The notes under the pieces: generated by a model
What the model saw: the letters and a program-made list of their open reading frames with translations, nothing else
What the model was told of the DNA's origin: nothing
Database searches by the model: none
Part shown: positions 37,115-45,478 of the stretch, one piece after another
How positions within the stretch are numbered: position 1 is the stretch's first letter
Layout: every line of letters begins with the position of its first letter
Made by a program: the position numbers and the translations under genes
NCBI RefSeq assembly: GCF_014697585.1
Contig: NZ_JACJSB010000023.1
Coordinates: forward strand, 1 to 64,000
Length of the DNA stretch: 64,000 nt
Direction of reading: 5' to 3'
Source of the DNA: Dolichospermum sp. FACHB-1091
GTDB lineage: Bacteria; Cyanobacteriota; Cyanobacteriia; Cyanobacteriales; Nostocaceae

Positions 37115-39175
37115 GTGGATAAGGGGACGTTAGTTGAATTTAGGGTTCAAAGCGATCGCCGTCTGGGGGTGGTAGATCGTCCAGACGGGAAAACTCGTTG
37201 GTTTGTATTAGATGAACGGGGTCAATCTCACAGTCTCGCACCGCGCCAATTTACGTACACAGTTAACGGACAAATCTATAAACCGGGCGAAATTGCTGAA
37301 TTTTTAAATCAAGTCCAGCCTTATTTAGATCCGTCGAGTTTGGAAGTAGCGTGGGAACTACTGATTGAAGAGGGGGAAACTGTCACCCCCAAGGAAATGG
37401 CTAATCTACTGTTTTCGGAATCAGCCCCTCCCCAGTGTTATGCAGCCCATTGTTTGCTATCAGAGGATAAACTCTATTTTAAGCAAAAAGGGGAGGCTTA
37501 CGAACCACGTAGCGCAGCCCAGGTAGCAGAACGCAAGCACCAGATGGCTGTAGAATCACAAAAAGCAAAGGGACAGCAGGAATTTTTAGCCCGTGTAGAA
37601 CAGGCTCTTCAGGGCGAAGTGGTAGAATGGCAAAGAATGGATCGCCAGCGTTTAGAAGCGTTAGAAAAGTATGCGACTCTGCTGGCAGATGTGATCATGC
37701 TCAAGGTGAATTACGACTCTTTAGCTCGTGCTTGTCCACCTTCAGCCCCAGTATTAGAAACTATGAATATGCTGGGGCGTTCTGCTACGCCCCAGGGTGC
37801 TTTTCAACTGTTGATAGATTTGGGTTGGTGGAGTCCCCATGAAAACCTGTTTCTGCGTCGTTCATCAATTTCTGTTCAATTTCCTCATCAGGTATTAGAA
37901 GTGGCGCAAGAACGTTTGGATTTCCCTCCCACAGATTTAGACACAAACCGTCTCGATCTTACACATCTTAAGGTATACACCATTGATGACGAAAGCACGA
38001 CGGAAATAGACGATGGTTTAAGTTGGGAGATATTACCAGATGGAAAAGAACGGTTATGGGTACATATAGCCGATCCTACTAGGTTATTAATGCCAGATGA
38101 TGAATTAGATTTGGAAGCGAGAAAACGGGGGAGTACGGTTTATTTACCTACGGGGATGATTCCCATGTTTCCAGAGGTGTTAGCTACAGGTCCCATGAGT
38201 TTGGTGCAGGGGAAAGTCTGTTGCGCCCTCAGCTTTGGGGTGATTTTAGATCAAGTTGGGGCTGTAGAAGATTATTCTATCCATACTGGGTTAATTAAGC
38301 CTACCTATCGTCTCACTTATGAAGATGTAGATGAGATGTTGGAATTGGGAGTACAAGCAGAACCAGAAATTGAAGCGATCGCTAATTGGGCAAAAATACG
38401 CAAAAATTGGCGTTATGGTCAAGGGGCTATTAGTATCAATATGCCAGAAGCGATGATCAAAGTCAAGGACGATGATATAAATATTGATATATTAGATGAT
38501 TCCTTGTCCAGGCAACTAGTAGCAGAAATGATGATTCTGGCGGGAGAAGTAGCAGCCCGTTATGGACAAACCCATAATATCCCCCTCCCTTTTCGCGGTC
38601 AACCTCAACCGGAATTACCTCCAGACGAAGAACTGCTCCTACTCCCAGCCGGTTTTGTTCGTTCCTGTGCTATGCGCCGCTGTATGCCTAAGAGCGAAAT
38701 GAGTATTACACCTGTACGTCATGCTGGCTTAGGTTTAGATACCTATACACAAGCTACTTCTCCTATTCGCCGTTATAGCGACTTACTGACTCATTTCCAA
38801 TTGAAAGCACATTTACGCGGTGAAGGTTTACCATTCTCTGCGGAACAACTCAAAGAAGTGATGATGACAGTCAGCAGCGCCACCCAAGAAGCAACGATGG
38901 TAGAACGACAAACTAATAGATATTATGCTTTAGAATATTTACGTCGTCATCCTGAAGAAGTTTGGCAGGTGACAGTATTGATGTGGTTGCGTGAAGATAG
39001 TAATTTAGCACTGATTTTATTAGAAGATCTAGGTTTACAATTGCCTATGTCCTTCCGGCGTTCTGTTAGTTTGGGAGAAAATTTATTAGTAAAAGTTAGT
39101 TTGGCTGACCCGCAAAAAGATTTGATTCATTTTCAGGAGATTATGTATCAAGAAGCCCAATCAATTATAAATTAA
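37115..39175 (+). CDS. rnr: RNase II/R family exoribonuclease
   Basis: A 686-residue 3'-5' exoribonuclease of the VacB/RNase II family. An N-terminal small domain is followed by the RNB catalytic domain: TIDDESTTEIDDGLSWE supplies the cluster of catalytic Asp residues, then LWVHIADPTRLL and GSTVYLPTGMIPMFP. The C-terminal part has YTQATSPIRRYSDLLTHFQLKAHL, characteristic of the family, and a short S1-like end. A GTG start is used (GTGGATAAGGGG); no ATG is available nearby. It lies about 200 bp after rpsR on the same strand and is followed by a hairpin terminator at 39190. Confidence 0.9.
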   Translation: MDKGTLVEFRVQSDRRLGVVDRPDGKTRWFVLDERGQSHSLAPRQFTYTVNGQIYKPGEIAEFLNQVQPYLDPSSLEVAWELLIEEGETVTPKEMANLLFSESAPPQCYAAHCLLSEDKLYFKQKGEAYEPRSAAQVAERKHQMAVESQKAKGQQEFLARVEQALQGEVVEWQRMDRQRLEALEKYATLLADVIMLKVNYDSLARACPPSAPVLETMNMLGRSATPQGAFQLLIDLGWWSPHENLFLRRSSISVQFPHQVLEVAQERLDFPPTDLDTNRLDLTHLKVYTIDDESTTEIDDGLSWEILPDGKERLWVHIADPTRLLMPDDELDLEARKRGSTVYLPTGMIPMFPEVLATGPMSLVQGKVCCALSFGVILDQVGAVEDYSIHTGLIKPTYRLTYEDVDEMLELGVQAEPEIEAIANWAKIRKNWRYGQGAISINMPEAMIKVKDDDINIDILDDSLSRQLVAEMMILAGEVAARYGQTHNIPLPFRGQPQPELPPDEELLLLPAGFVRSCAMRRCMPKSEMSITPVRHAGLGLDTYTQATSPIRRYSDLLTHFQLKAHLRGEGLPFSAEQLKEVMMTVSSATQEATMVERQTNRYYALEYLRRHPEEVWQVTVLMWLREDSNLALILLEDLGLQLPMSFRRSVSLGENLLVKVSLADPQKDLIHFQEIMYQEAQSIIN

Positions 39176-39189
39176 TTAGCGATTGACCT

Positions 39190-39217
39190 AAAGTCCACGC
39201 AGGTGGACTTTGTTTAT
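39190..39217 (+). terminator. hairpin terminator after RNase R gene
   Basis: Stem AAAGTCCAC/GTGGACTTT (9 bp, loop GCAG) followed by TGTTTA, starting 15 bp after the stop codon. A variant with the same GGTGGACTTTGTTT end lies after kinase 1 at 17489, so the element is dispersed. Confidence 0.6.
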
Positions 39218-39339
39218 GTAGTAGCGACAAAAGTTAGGTTAACATAATCAAACCAAACTGTGTCAAGAAACGTAAAATCGCTGAAAACTTCTTTACTCTT
39301 GCCTTTTGCCTCTTGTCTCTTGCCTTAAATGCAAAATCC

Positions 39340-40431
39340 ATGGACAGACGATCTTTTTTATTAGGTACAACTACTTTAGCACTTTCTCAAATCATAATTG
39401 GGTGCGAGACAAAGCAAGCGCCTCTGAATGTACAGCTATTAAAAAATTCCATTCCCGGTCAGGTAGTTAATCAGTTTCGGAAAAGTGTAGAGTCAGGGGG
39501 TAAATTGAAATTTACCCCAATTGATCAGATTGAGGAATTATTTAAATTATTGCAAAATTGGCAAAAACCACCAAGTAATAAAAATCAAAGCTCATTTCCA
39601 GCCAATTTGGTAACATTGGGAGATTATTGGTTACAAGCAGCAATTAATCAGAAATTAATTCAACCCTTGGAAACAGGAAAGATCGAGAATTTAGCTAAAC
39701 TAGATGAAAAATGGCAACAATTAGTTAAGCATGATCAGGAAGGGAAAATTTGGGGTATTCCTTACCGCTGGGGGAATACAGTCATTGTTTATAATCAAGA
39801 AAAGTTTCAAAAATTAGGATGGAAACCGAGAGATTGGAGTGATTTATGGCGCAGTGAATTAGAAAATCGGATATCTTTACTTAATCATCCGCGAGAAGTA
39901 ATTGGTTTAGTGTTGAAAAAATTAGGAAAATCTTATAATACCGAAAATATTAATCAAATCTCCTCCTTAGAATCAGAATTACAAGCATTAAATAAACAAG
40001 TTAAATTTTATGATTCTACAAACTATTTAGAACCATTAATTATTGGGGATACTTGGTTAGCAGTAGGATGGTCAAATGATATCATCCCCATGATCAGTCG
40101 TTATCAAAAATTTGCCGCAATTGTTCCCCAGTCAGGAACAGCAATTTGGGCAGATTTATGGGTAAGTCCTACAGGAGTTAGTAATGATACTCTAGCATAT
40201 AAATGGCTAGATTTTTGTTTACAACCGAATACATCTAAGCAAATTGCTTTACTAACTAAAAGCAATTCTCCCATTGACAATAATATCACTCTGGGTGATG
40301 TCCAGAAGCCCCTACAGAACTTGTTATTAAATAATTCGGAAATTTTCACCAAAAGTGAATTTTTACGTCCTCTACCCCCGGAAGTAATAAAAGAGTATGA
40401 AGATTTATTTATGAAGATGAAAAAATCGTAA
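39340..40431 (+). CDS. extracellular solute-binding lipoprotein (PotD-like)
   Basis: About 363 residues. The N-terminus MDRRSFLLGTTTLALSQIIIGCE combines a twin-Arg pair with a hydrophobic segment and the lipobox IIGC, so the mature protein is probably a lipoprotein. The body has the type II periplasmic-binding-protein pattern (NLVTLGDYWLQAAINQKLIQPLE, WGIPYRWGNTVIVYNQEKFQKLGWKPRDWSDL, FYDSTNYLEPLIIGDTWLAVGWS), closest in type to polyamine-binding PotD. No permease or ATPase genes are adjacent, so it may be an orphan receptor. TTG at 39313 would add nine residues; ATG 39340 fits the signal better. Confidence 0.8.
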   Translation: MDRRSFLLGTTTLALSQIIIGCETKQAPLNVQLLKNSIPGQVVNQFRKSVESGGKLKFTPIDQIEELFKLLQNWQKPPSNKNQSSFPANLVTLGDYWLQAAINQKLIQPLETGKIENLAKLDEKWQQLVKHDQEGKIWGIPYRWGNTVIVYNQEKFQKLGWKPRDWSDLWRSELENRISLLNHPREVIGLVLKKLGKSYNTENINQISSLESELQALNKQVKFYDSTNYLEPLIIGDTWLAVGWSNDIIPMISRYQKFAAIVPQSGTAIWADLWVSPTGVSNDTLAYKWLDFCLQPNTSKQIALLTKSNSPIDNNITLGDVQKPLQNLLLNNSEIFTKSEFLRPLPPEVIKEYEDLFMKMKKS

Positions 40432-40433
40432 TT

Positions 40434-40964
40434 TTAGAAAGAGGGACGTAACCCCAATTTGCTTTCATTATTCATCTGAATACTACAGGAAACGGGACTT
40501 TGAGTAAAATTACATGTGTAAGTTGCTAGGGGTTCTCTTTGATTATCAAAAAATCGAATATTGTAACCAGATTTACTGGCTATACTACCCAAACGATTGA
40601 CAAAAACATACTTTTCTAGATAATCTAATACAGTCCACATTTGCTGATTGACAATTAAATCTACTCGTGGGGGTTCGTTTTTTAAAGCTGGGTAAGCTAT
40701 CCAATTATCTAAAAGTTTGTTTTCCGAGTTTTCCTTAGCCCACCATAAACTAGGAACTGTCAATTTTTGGGGATGAATAGTTTTAGCCGTGATGATATTA
40801 TCTTTGGGTTGGGTGAGTAGATCTAATTCTAAAGGTGCTTGAGAAGGTAGGGGGATATTTTGGGATTTTGATGGGAGAATCGGGAAAAAGGAAGTAGTAA
40901 TAAAAGTGAGAATTGGTAATAATAGTATGGGTTTTTTGCGGGTAAATAAGTTATTTTTAGTCAT
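40434..40964 (-). CDS. predicted secreted protein, function unknown
   Basis: About 176 residues. The chosen start (40964, MTKNNLFTRKKPILLLPILTFITTSFF) gives a clean signal peptide with a basic head, hydrophobic core and likely cleavage near ILPSKSQN. The frame is open for 14 codons upstream. The mature part contains two Cys residues (TYTCNF and SPVSCSI) that could form a disulfide, and conserved-looking stretches VPSLWWAKEN and WTVLDYLEKYVFVNRLG. It resembles small conserved exported proteins of cyanobacteria, but no family was recognised. Its stop codon lies 2 bp from that of the convergent binding-protein gene. Confidence 0.65.
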   Translation of the reverse strand: MTKNNLFTRKKPILLLPILTFITTSFFPILPSKSQNIPLPSQAPLELDLLTQPKDNIITAKTIHPQKLTVPSLWWAKENSENKLLDNWIAYPALKNEPPRVDLIVNQQMWTVLDYLEKYVFVNRLGSIASKSGYNIRFFDNQREPLATYTCNFTQSPVSCSIQMNNESKLGLRPSF

Positions 40965-41036
40965 ATATTTCCTGTTAGTGTTGAGGGTGGGTAGTGATTG
41001 AACCACGAAATTTCATAATTTTACACAAAATTCTAC

Positions 41037-41078
41037 AGGACTTACGCAACTGTTTGGTGTGACACTTACGTAAGTCCT
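41037..41078. repeat. short family A element
   Basis: AGGACTTACG at one end and CGTAAGTCCT at the other enclose only 22 bp (CAACTGTTTGGTGTGACACTTA). It has the ends of the family A MITE but none of its core; it resembles a collapsed or internally deleted copy. Confidence 0.65.
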
Positions 41079-41086
41079 AAAGATAT

Positions 41087-41482
41087 TTAACCTCTCTTGA
41101 GTTTATGAATATTTTCTTCCCAGTTTATACCATCAAAAGGCACAATTTGAAAATTGTCAATGACATTGCCATCTAAACACCGTACATTAACATCAATAGA
41201 ATCAGGGTGACTACGGGGAATATAAAAAGAATGAATACCACAAATTCCGCAAAATTTATGTTGTGCTACTTCTGTATTAAATTTGTAAGTTTTTAATACA
41301 TCTTCCCCTTGTAATAAAGTAAATTGTTCTCGCCGGATAATTAAATGTAAAAATCCTTTTTTAGAACATATTGAACAATTACAATCATCAACTTGATGAT
41401 TATTAACTAACACACGAAATCGCACAGCACCACAATGACAACCACCTTCATAAGCAACAAATTCATCTCTATTTAACATCAT
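41087..41482 (-). CDS. GFA (glutathione-dependent formaldehyde-activating) family protein
   Basis: A 131-residue Mss4-like zinc protein. The metal motifs are GGCHCGAVRF (residues 14-23), DCNCSICSK (CxCxxC) and FCGICGIHSFYIPRSHP. These are the features of the GFA family (InterPro CENP-V/GFA), whose members bind zinc and in a few cases glutathione-formaldehyde adducts; activity for the cyanobacterial members is not established. The protein is complete. It is followed on its 3' side by a short family A element. Confidence 0.88.
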   Translation of the reverse strand: MMLNRDEFVAYEGGCHCGAVRFRVLVNNHQVDDCNCSICSKKGFLHLIIRREQFTLLQGEDVLKTYKFNTEVAQHKFCGICGIHSFYIPRSHPDSIDVNVRCLDGNVIDNFQIVPFDGINWEENIHKLKRG

Positions 41483-41559
41483 ATTATCAACTAATTAAAT
41501 GAAAACCGTAGGTTGGGTTGATAAAAGCAACCCAACAAACTTGTTAATTATTCAAATTC

Positions 41560-43044
41560 TTATTTATCAACTCGTAAGGAAGAAAATAGATTTTGCCAAT
41601 TTGGATTATTAGCAACCATTTCGCTTTCCTTGACTTCAAAAGTTAGATTTTTCGCTTTTGGTTCTTTAATTGCTTGTACACAAATTTCTGCCACATCATC
41701 ACGACTAACTTTTCCTCTGATATTATCACCTTGTGCAAATATTAATTCCTTTCCTCCCGCTGTTTCTGTTAAAGCACAAGGTCTGATAATTGTATAAGGT
41801 ATTCCACTAGCTTTCAAACATTCTTCACCTCGTAATTTCCAGGTCAAAATACCTCCTAATTGGTCATTTAATCTGACTGCGGGTGGTTCTTCATCTAAAT
41901 TAATTCCTGGTCTTCCGGGACGAGTCACCCCAGCGGAACTAATTAATATAAATTGAGGTAAAGTTTCCCCACCATAGGCTTGAATTGATGAAACTTCCAG
42001 CGAGAAAACCCCAGGATTGAACTTAGGATTTAAAGCACCATCATATTCAAACTTACTCAACATTAGTTGTAAAGAACAAATCTTACTAACATCAATTGGT
42101 GGACAATCCTTAACAACTTTGGCACGAAATACACCGAACAAATCTGTAAAAGGGATCTGAATATCTAGCCAATTATTAGCAACAGTATCAAAGGAATAGC
42201 TATAACCAATTCCGTCCCAAGTTGACTCTGTGCGTAAAAATATTTTATAACGTTGGCCATCACCTTTAACCCGCAATTTCACACCTTGATAACCTGATAA
42301 ATCACATAAAGGTGAAAAATTCTTAGTTCTTACCGAAGCAAAACCGCCAGAATTAGCAGTAGAAACATTACCTGTAAATACTGCGTTATTTTCCCTAATT
42401 TGGAAACTACTAGAACTGACACCACCCATGACAACATCATCCAAAGCACCCCAGATATTTTTGATTTGATCTGATGGTTTAGTAAAATCAAATATTGGTT
42501 TTTCACCAACAGCAACCAGATATTTTTTTGCTGCTTCAACTAAATTCTTCACACCTTGATATTCAACATTTTCTGGTGTATCTCCAACAATTTCCGGTAG
42601 ATAAAATTTCACACCTTGATTATATTTTGCTCTATCTGGTGTATCTCCTTCCACTGGTTGTACACGAACTGCTGTACAACAAATTACAGCTTGAATATTA
42701 GCCAAAATTAAATTTGTCAAAGTTTCTGGCTTTGTAATATCTCCAACCACCAAATCAATATCATCACCGAGAATTGGCCGCGCTTTGTCAATATCTCGAA
42801 CCAAACAACGGATCTGATAACCCTGCGCTACCAATTTTTTCACAACTCGTTTACCCACACCACCAGTCGCACCAGCTACCAGAATTACACCCATATTTAT
42901 TCCTACTTTTGATATATTTTGATGATCTTTAGGACTACCTTGAAAAAGTTTTTGTATCCAGTTCAGAACCGGAAATACTTCAAAGTAGGTGAGAGTTTTA
43001 ATGAACCTGCATAAATCCCATTGTGAACGATTGTTGTTATTCAT
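41560..43044 (-). CDS. SDR protein with inserted CIA30 domain (HCF173-like)
   Basis: A 494-residue protein. An N-terminal extension of about 50 residues with a hydrophobic helix is followed by the atypical-SDR NAD(P) motif VAGATGGVGKRVV (residues 55-67) and CLVRD. The Rossmann fold is interrupted by a CIA30-like beta-sandwich, about residues 190-350 (WGALDDVVMGGVSSSSF, GGFASVRTKNFSPLCDLSGYQGVKLRVKGDGQRYKI), then continues with FILISSAGVTRP, WKLRGEECLKASGIPYTIIRP and SRDDVAEICVQAI. The same fusion occurs in plant HCF173, needed for psbA mRNA translation (family knowledge). Start at 43044 uses an ATG; M51 at about 42894 would remove the extension. Confidence 0.85.
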   Translation of the reverse strand: MNNNNRSQWDLCRFIKTLTYFEVFPVLNWIQKLFQGSPKDHQNISKVGINMGVILVAGATGGVGKRVVKKLVAQGYQIRCLVRDIDKARPILGDDIDLVVGDITKPETLTNLILANIQAVICCTAVRVQPVEGDTPDRAKYNQGVKFYLPEIVGDTPENVEYQGVKNLVEAAKKYLVAVGEKPIFDFTKPSDQIKNIWGALDDVVMGGVSSSSFQIRENNAVFTGNVSTANSGGFASVRTKNFSPLCDLSGYQGVKLRVKGDGQRYKIFLRTESTWDGIGYSYSFDTVANNWLDIQIPFTDLFGVFRAKVVKDCPPIDVSKICSLQLMLSKFEYDGALNPKFNPGVFSLEVSSIQAYGGETLPQFILISSAGVTRPGRPGINLDEEPPAVRLNDQLGGILTWKLRGEECLKASGIPYTIIRPCALTETAGGKELIFAQGDNIRGKVSRDDVAEICVQAIKEPKAKNLTFEVKESEMVANNPNWQNLFSSLRVDK

Positions 43045-43105
43045 AACTACTATGTAACCACTATATTTTACTCTTATTGTATCAACTTTTTGTGTATATA
43101 GTAGA

Positions 43106-43260
43106 TACAGCGGTTTTCGCTCTTATGAAGTACATCTTAAGCCCCCTCCTCGCACCCCCCTCAATCCCCCCGCAGCGGGGGGAAGAAAAGGATAAACTTT
43201 TGATATTGGAGGGGGTTGGGGGTGGGGTTCTTGTACCTCATAACATCGGGAAGTGCTGTA
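43106..43260. repeat. family B palindromic element, copy 2 (long form)
   Basis: Ends TACAGCGGTTTTCGCTCTTA and, on the other strand, TACAGCACTTCCCGATGTTA. The core includes CCCCCCGCAGCGGGGGG and the AAGAAAAGGATAAAC segment of copy 1. It lies in the promoter region of two divergent genes. Confidence 0.88.
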
Positions 43261-43361
43261 AAATATCAACTTATTGATATAATATAAAAGTCCCCAAATA
43301 AATTTTTTCCTCCGTGTCCTCTGTATCTGGAGTGGTTCGTTAAAATAAATAATTATCAATC

Positions 43362-43853
43362 ATGATCGATCAACTTAAAAAAGCCCAAGCCGAATACGAG
43401 AAATTTCCCACAGAATTTACCAGCATTATCATGAGTACAGTTAACAAAGAGGGGATTCCTGACGCTAGTTACGCTCCTTTTGTTAGCGACGATGATAAAA
43501 AAATCTACATTTATGTTAGTGGACTAGCTACTCACACCCAAAATATTCATAATCATCCTTTTGTGAGTGTTTTATTTATTGAGGACGAAGTTAAAACTAA
43601 ACAAATTTTCGCTCGTCGGCGTTTAAATTTTAATTGTACCGCAAATTTGCTAGAGAGAGAAAGTGAAAAATGGCAACAAATTGTTGATAAATTTCAGATT
43701 CGTTTTGGAGAATTGATTTCCACATTACGCAGTTTACCAGATTTTCGGATTTTTCAACTCACACCCAAAAACGGACGTTTTGTAATTGGGTTTGGTGCTG
43801 CTTATAATATTAGTAGTGACAATATAAATCAACTTGTCCTTAGTAAAGATTGA
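43362..43853 (+). CDS. HugZ-like / pyridoxamine 5'-phosphate oxidase-fold protein
   Basis: A 163-residue split-barrel flavin-binding-type protein: FTSIIMSTVNKEGIPDASYAPFVSDDDKKIYIYVSGLATHTQNIHNHPFVSVLFIEDE, then ARRRLNFNCTANLL and LPDFRIFQLTPKNGRFVIGFGAAYNI. This matches the HugZ branch, which includes heme-degrading oxygenases; the C-terminal GFGAAY region is conserved in it. Heme use in this organism is inferred from the family only. Its stop codon (TGA at 43851) is followed 5 bp later by the hydrolase ATG, so the two genes are likely one operon. Confidence 0.83.
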   Translation: MIDQLKKAQAEYEKFPTEFTSIIMSTVNKEGIPDASYAPFVSDDDKKIYIYVSGLATHTQNIHNHPFVSVLFIEDEVKTKQIFARRRLNFNCTANLLERESEKWQQIVDKFQIRFGELISTLRSLPDFRIFQLTPKNGRFVIGFGAAYNISSDNINQLVLSKD

Positions 43854-43858
43854 GCTTC

Positions 43859-44770
43859 ATGGTTATGATTCAGTTTCAACCTCCGGGTTTTGGTAGTAAG
43901 TTCATTCATACATCTTTGGGGACAATGGTTTACTATACCCAAGTTAGCGCCCCTTGGGAAAATGCAGTGGATCAAGATTTACCACCATTGTTATTTTTAC
44001 ATAATTTTGGTGGTGGTGCGTCCGCTTATGAATGGTCTAAAATTTATCCAGCTTATGCTGCAAAATATCGAATTTTAGCCCCAGATTTAATTGGTTGGGG
44101 AAAATCTGCTCACCCCGTGCGAGATTATCAAATTGAAGATTATTTAACCACAATTATTGAGTTTATTCATCAAACTTGTCACCAAAGTGTAACTGTAATA
44201 GCATCTTCTTTAACTGCGGCTTTTGCTATTCGTCTGGCTATTACTTATCCCCATTTATTCAAAGCTTTGTTTTTAGTTTGTCCTTCGGGGTTCAATGATT
44301 TTGGACAAGGTGCGGGACGGAGATTACCACTTTCTTTGATTAATACACCTTTGGTAGATAATTTAATTTATGCTTTGGGTGCAGAAAATGAAATTGCAGT
44401 TAGGAATTTTTTACAAAGTTTTCTTTTTGCTAAACCAGAAAGGGTGACACAGGAAATGGTAGCAGCTTATTTAACTTCTGCACAACAATATCAGGCTAAG
44501 TTTGCGGCTTTGTCTTTTTTAAAGGGGAATCTTTACTTTGATTTGAGTTTATATATTCAGCAAATTCAAGTTCCCAGTGTCATTTTCTGGGGTGAAAAAG
44601 CACAGTTTACAAATATTGAATTAGGACGACGTTTAGCTGGTTTAAATCCTGCGGTAATTCAAGGTTTTGAGGAAATACCAGATACAGGAATTATTCCCCA
44701 TTTAGAAATACCAGCGGTTGTGATTGGAATTTTGCAAAAATACAATACAACGGGAGAATTAAAAATCTAA
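43859..44770 (+). CDS. alpha/beta-hydrolase fold protein
   Basis: About 303 residues. The oxyanion region LLFLHNFGGGASAYEW is followed by LAPDLIGWGKSAHP and the nucleophile elbow VIASSLTAAFAIRLA, in which the usual G-x-S-x-G reads A-S-S-L-T. The late His lies in GIIPHLEIP. The nucleophile elbow lacks the flanking glycines, which places it with a cyanobacterial/plastid group of hydrolases without assigned substrate. ATG 43859 is preferred over an upstream TTG. It follows the HugZ-like gene directly. Confidence 0.82.
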   Translation: MVMIQFQPPGFGSKFIHTSLGTMVYYTQVSAPWENAVDQDLPPLLFLHNFGGGASAYEWSKIYPAYAAKYRILAPDLIGWGKSAHPVRDYQIEDYLTTIIEFIHQTCHQSVTVIASSLTAAFAIRLAITYPHLFKALFLVCPSGFNDFGQGAGRRLPLSLINTPLVDNLIYALGAENEIAVRNFLQSFLFAKPERVTQEMVAAYLTSAQQYQAKFAALSFLKGNLYFDLSLYIQQIQVPSVIFWGEKAQFTNIELGRRLAGLNPAVIQGFEEIPDTGIIPHLEIPAVVIGILQKYNTTGELKI

Positions 44771-45015
44771 ATTTAAAAACAAAGATTTCATTGTGAGAAT
44801 TAGAAGATTAAATATCTCCACTTTACTCCTTTGTGTCTACCCTGGGTGATCTCTAAAATAAAAATAGAATACAAATTCTGTACTTTTTGACTTTTGACCT
44901 TTCACTTTTGACTTCCCGAAGGGCGCGTTGCTGACTGTTTTTGATCTTCCTGTTTTTATTTTCACAGACTCAGCAACGCATCTCTTGTAGATATGTAGGA
45001 TTCAATATCTAATAT

Positions 45016-45372
<357 letters not shown>

Positions 45373-45478
45373 CTAATAGCGTCGTTTATATATCTAACCA
45401 GATCCCTTGTCTCACGCTGTAAGTATAGCACTAGTTATTTAACTTCAGGGTCATTCTCTCCAATTATGGACTATTTTA

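Noticed and set aside
45422-45450. NtcA-binding site upstream of glnB
   Set aside because: A possible -10 (TATACT) is present, but no GTA-N8-TAC type site could be placed at the right distance.
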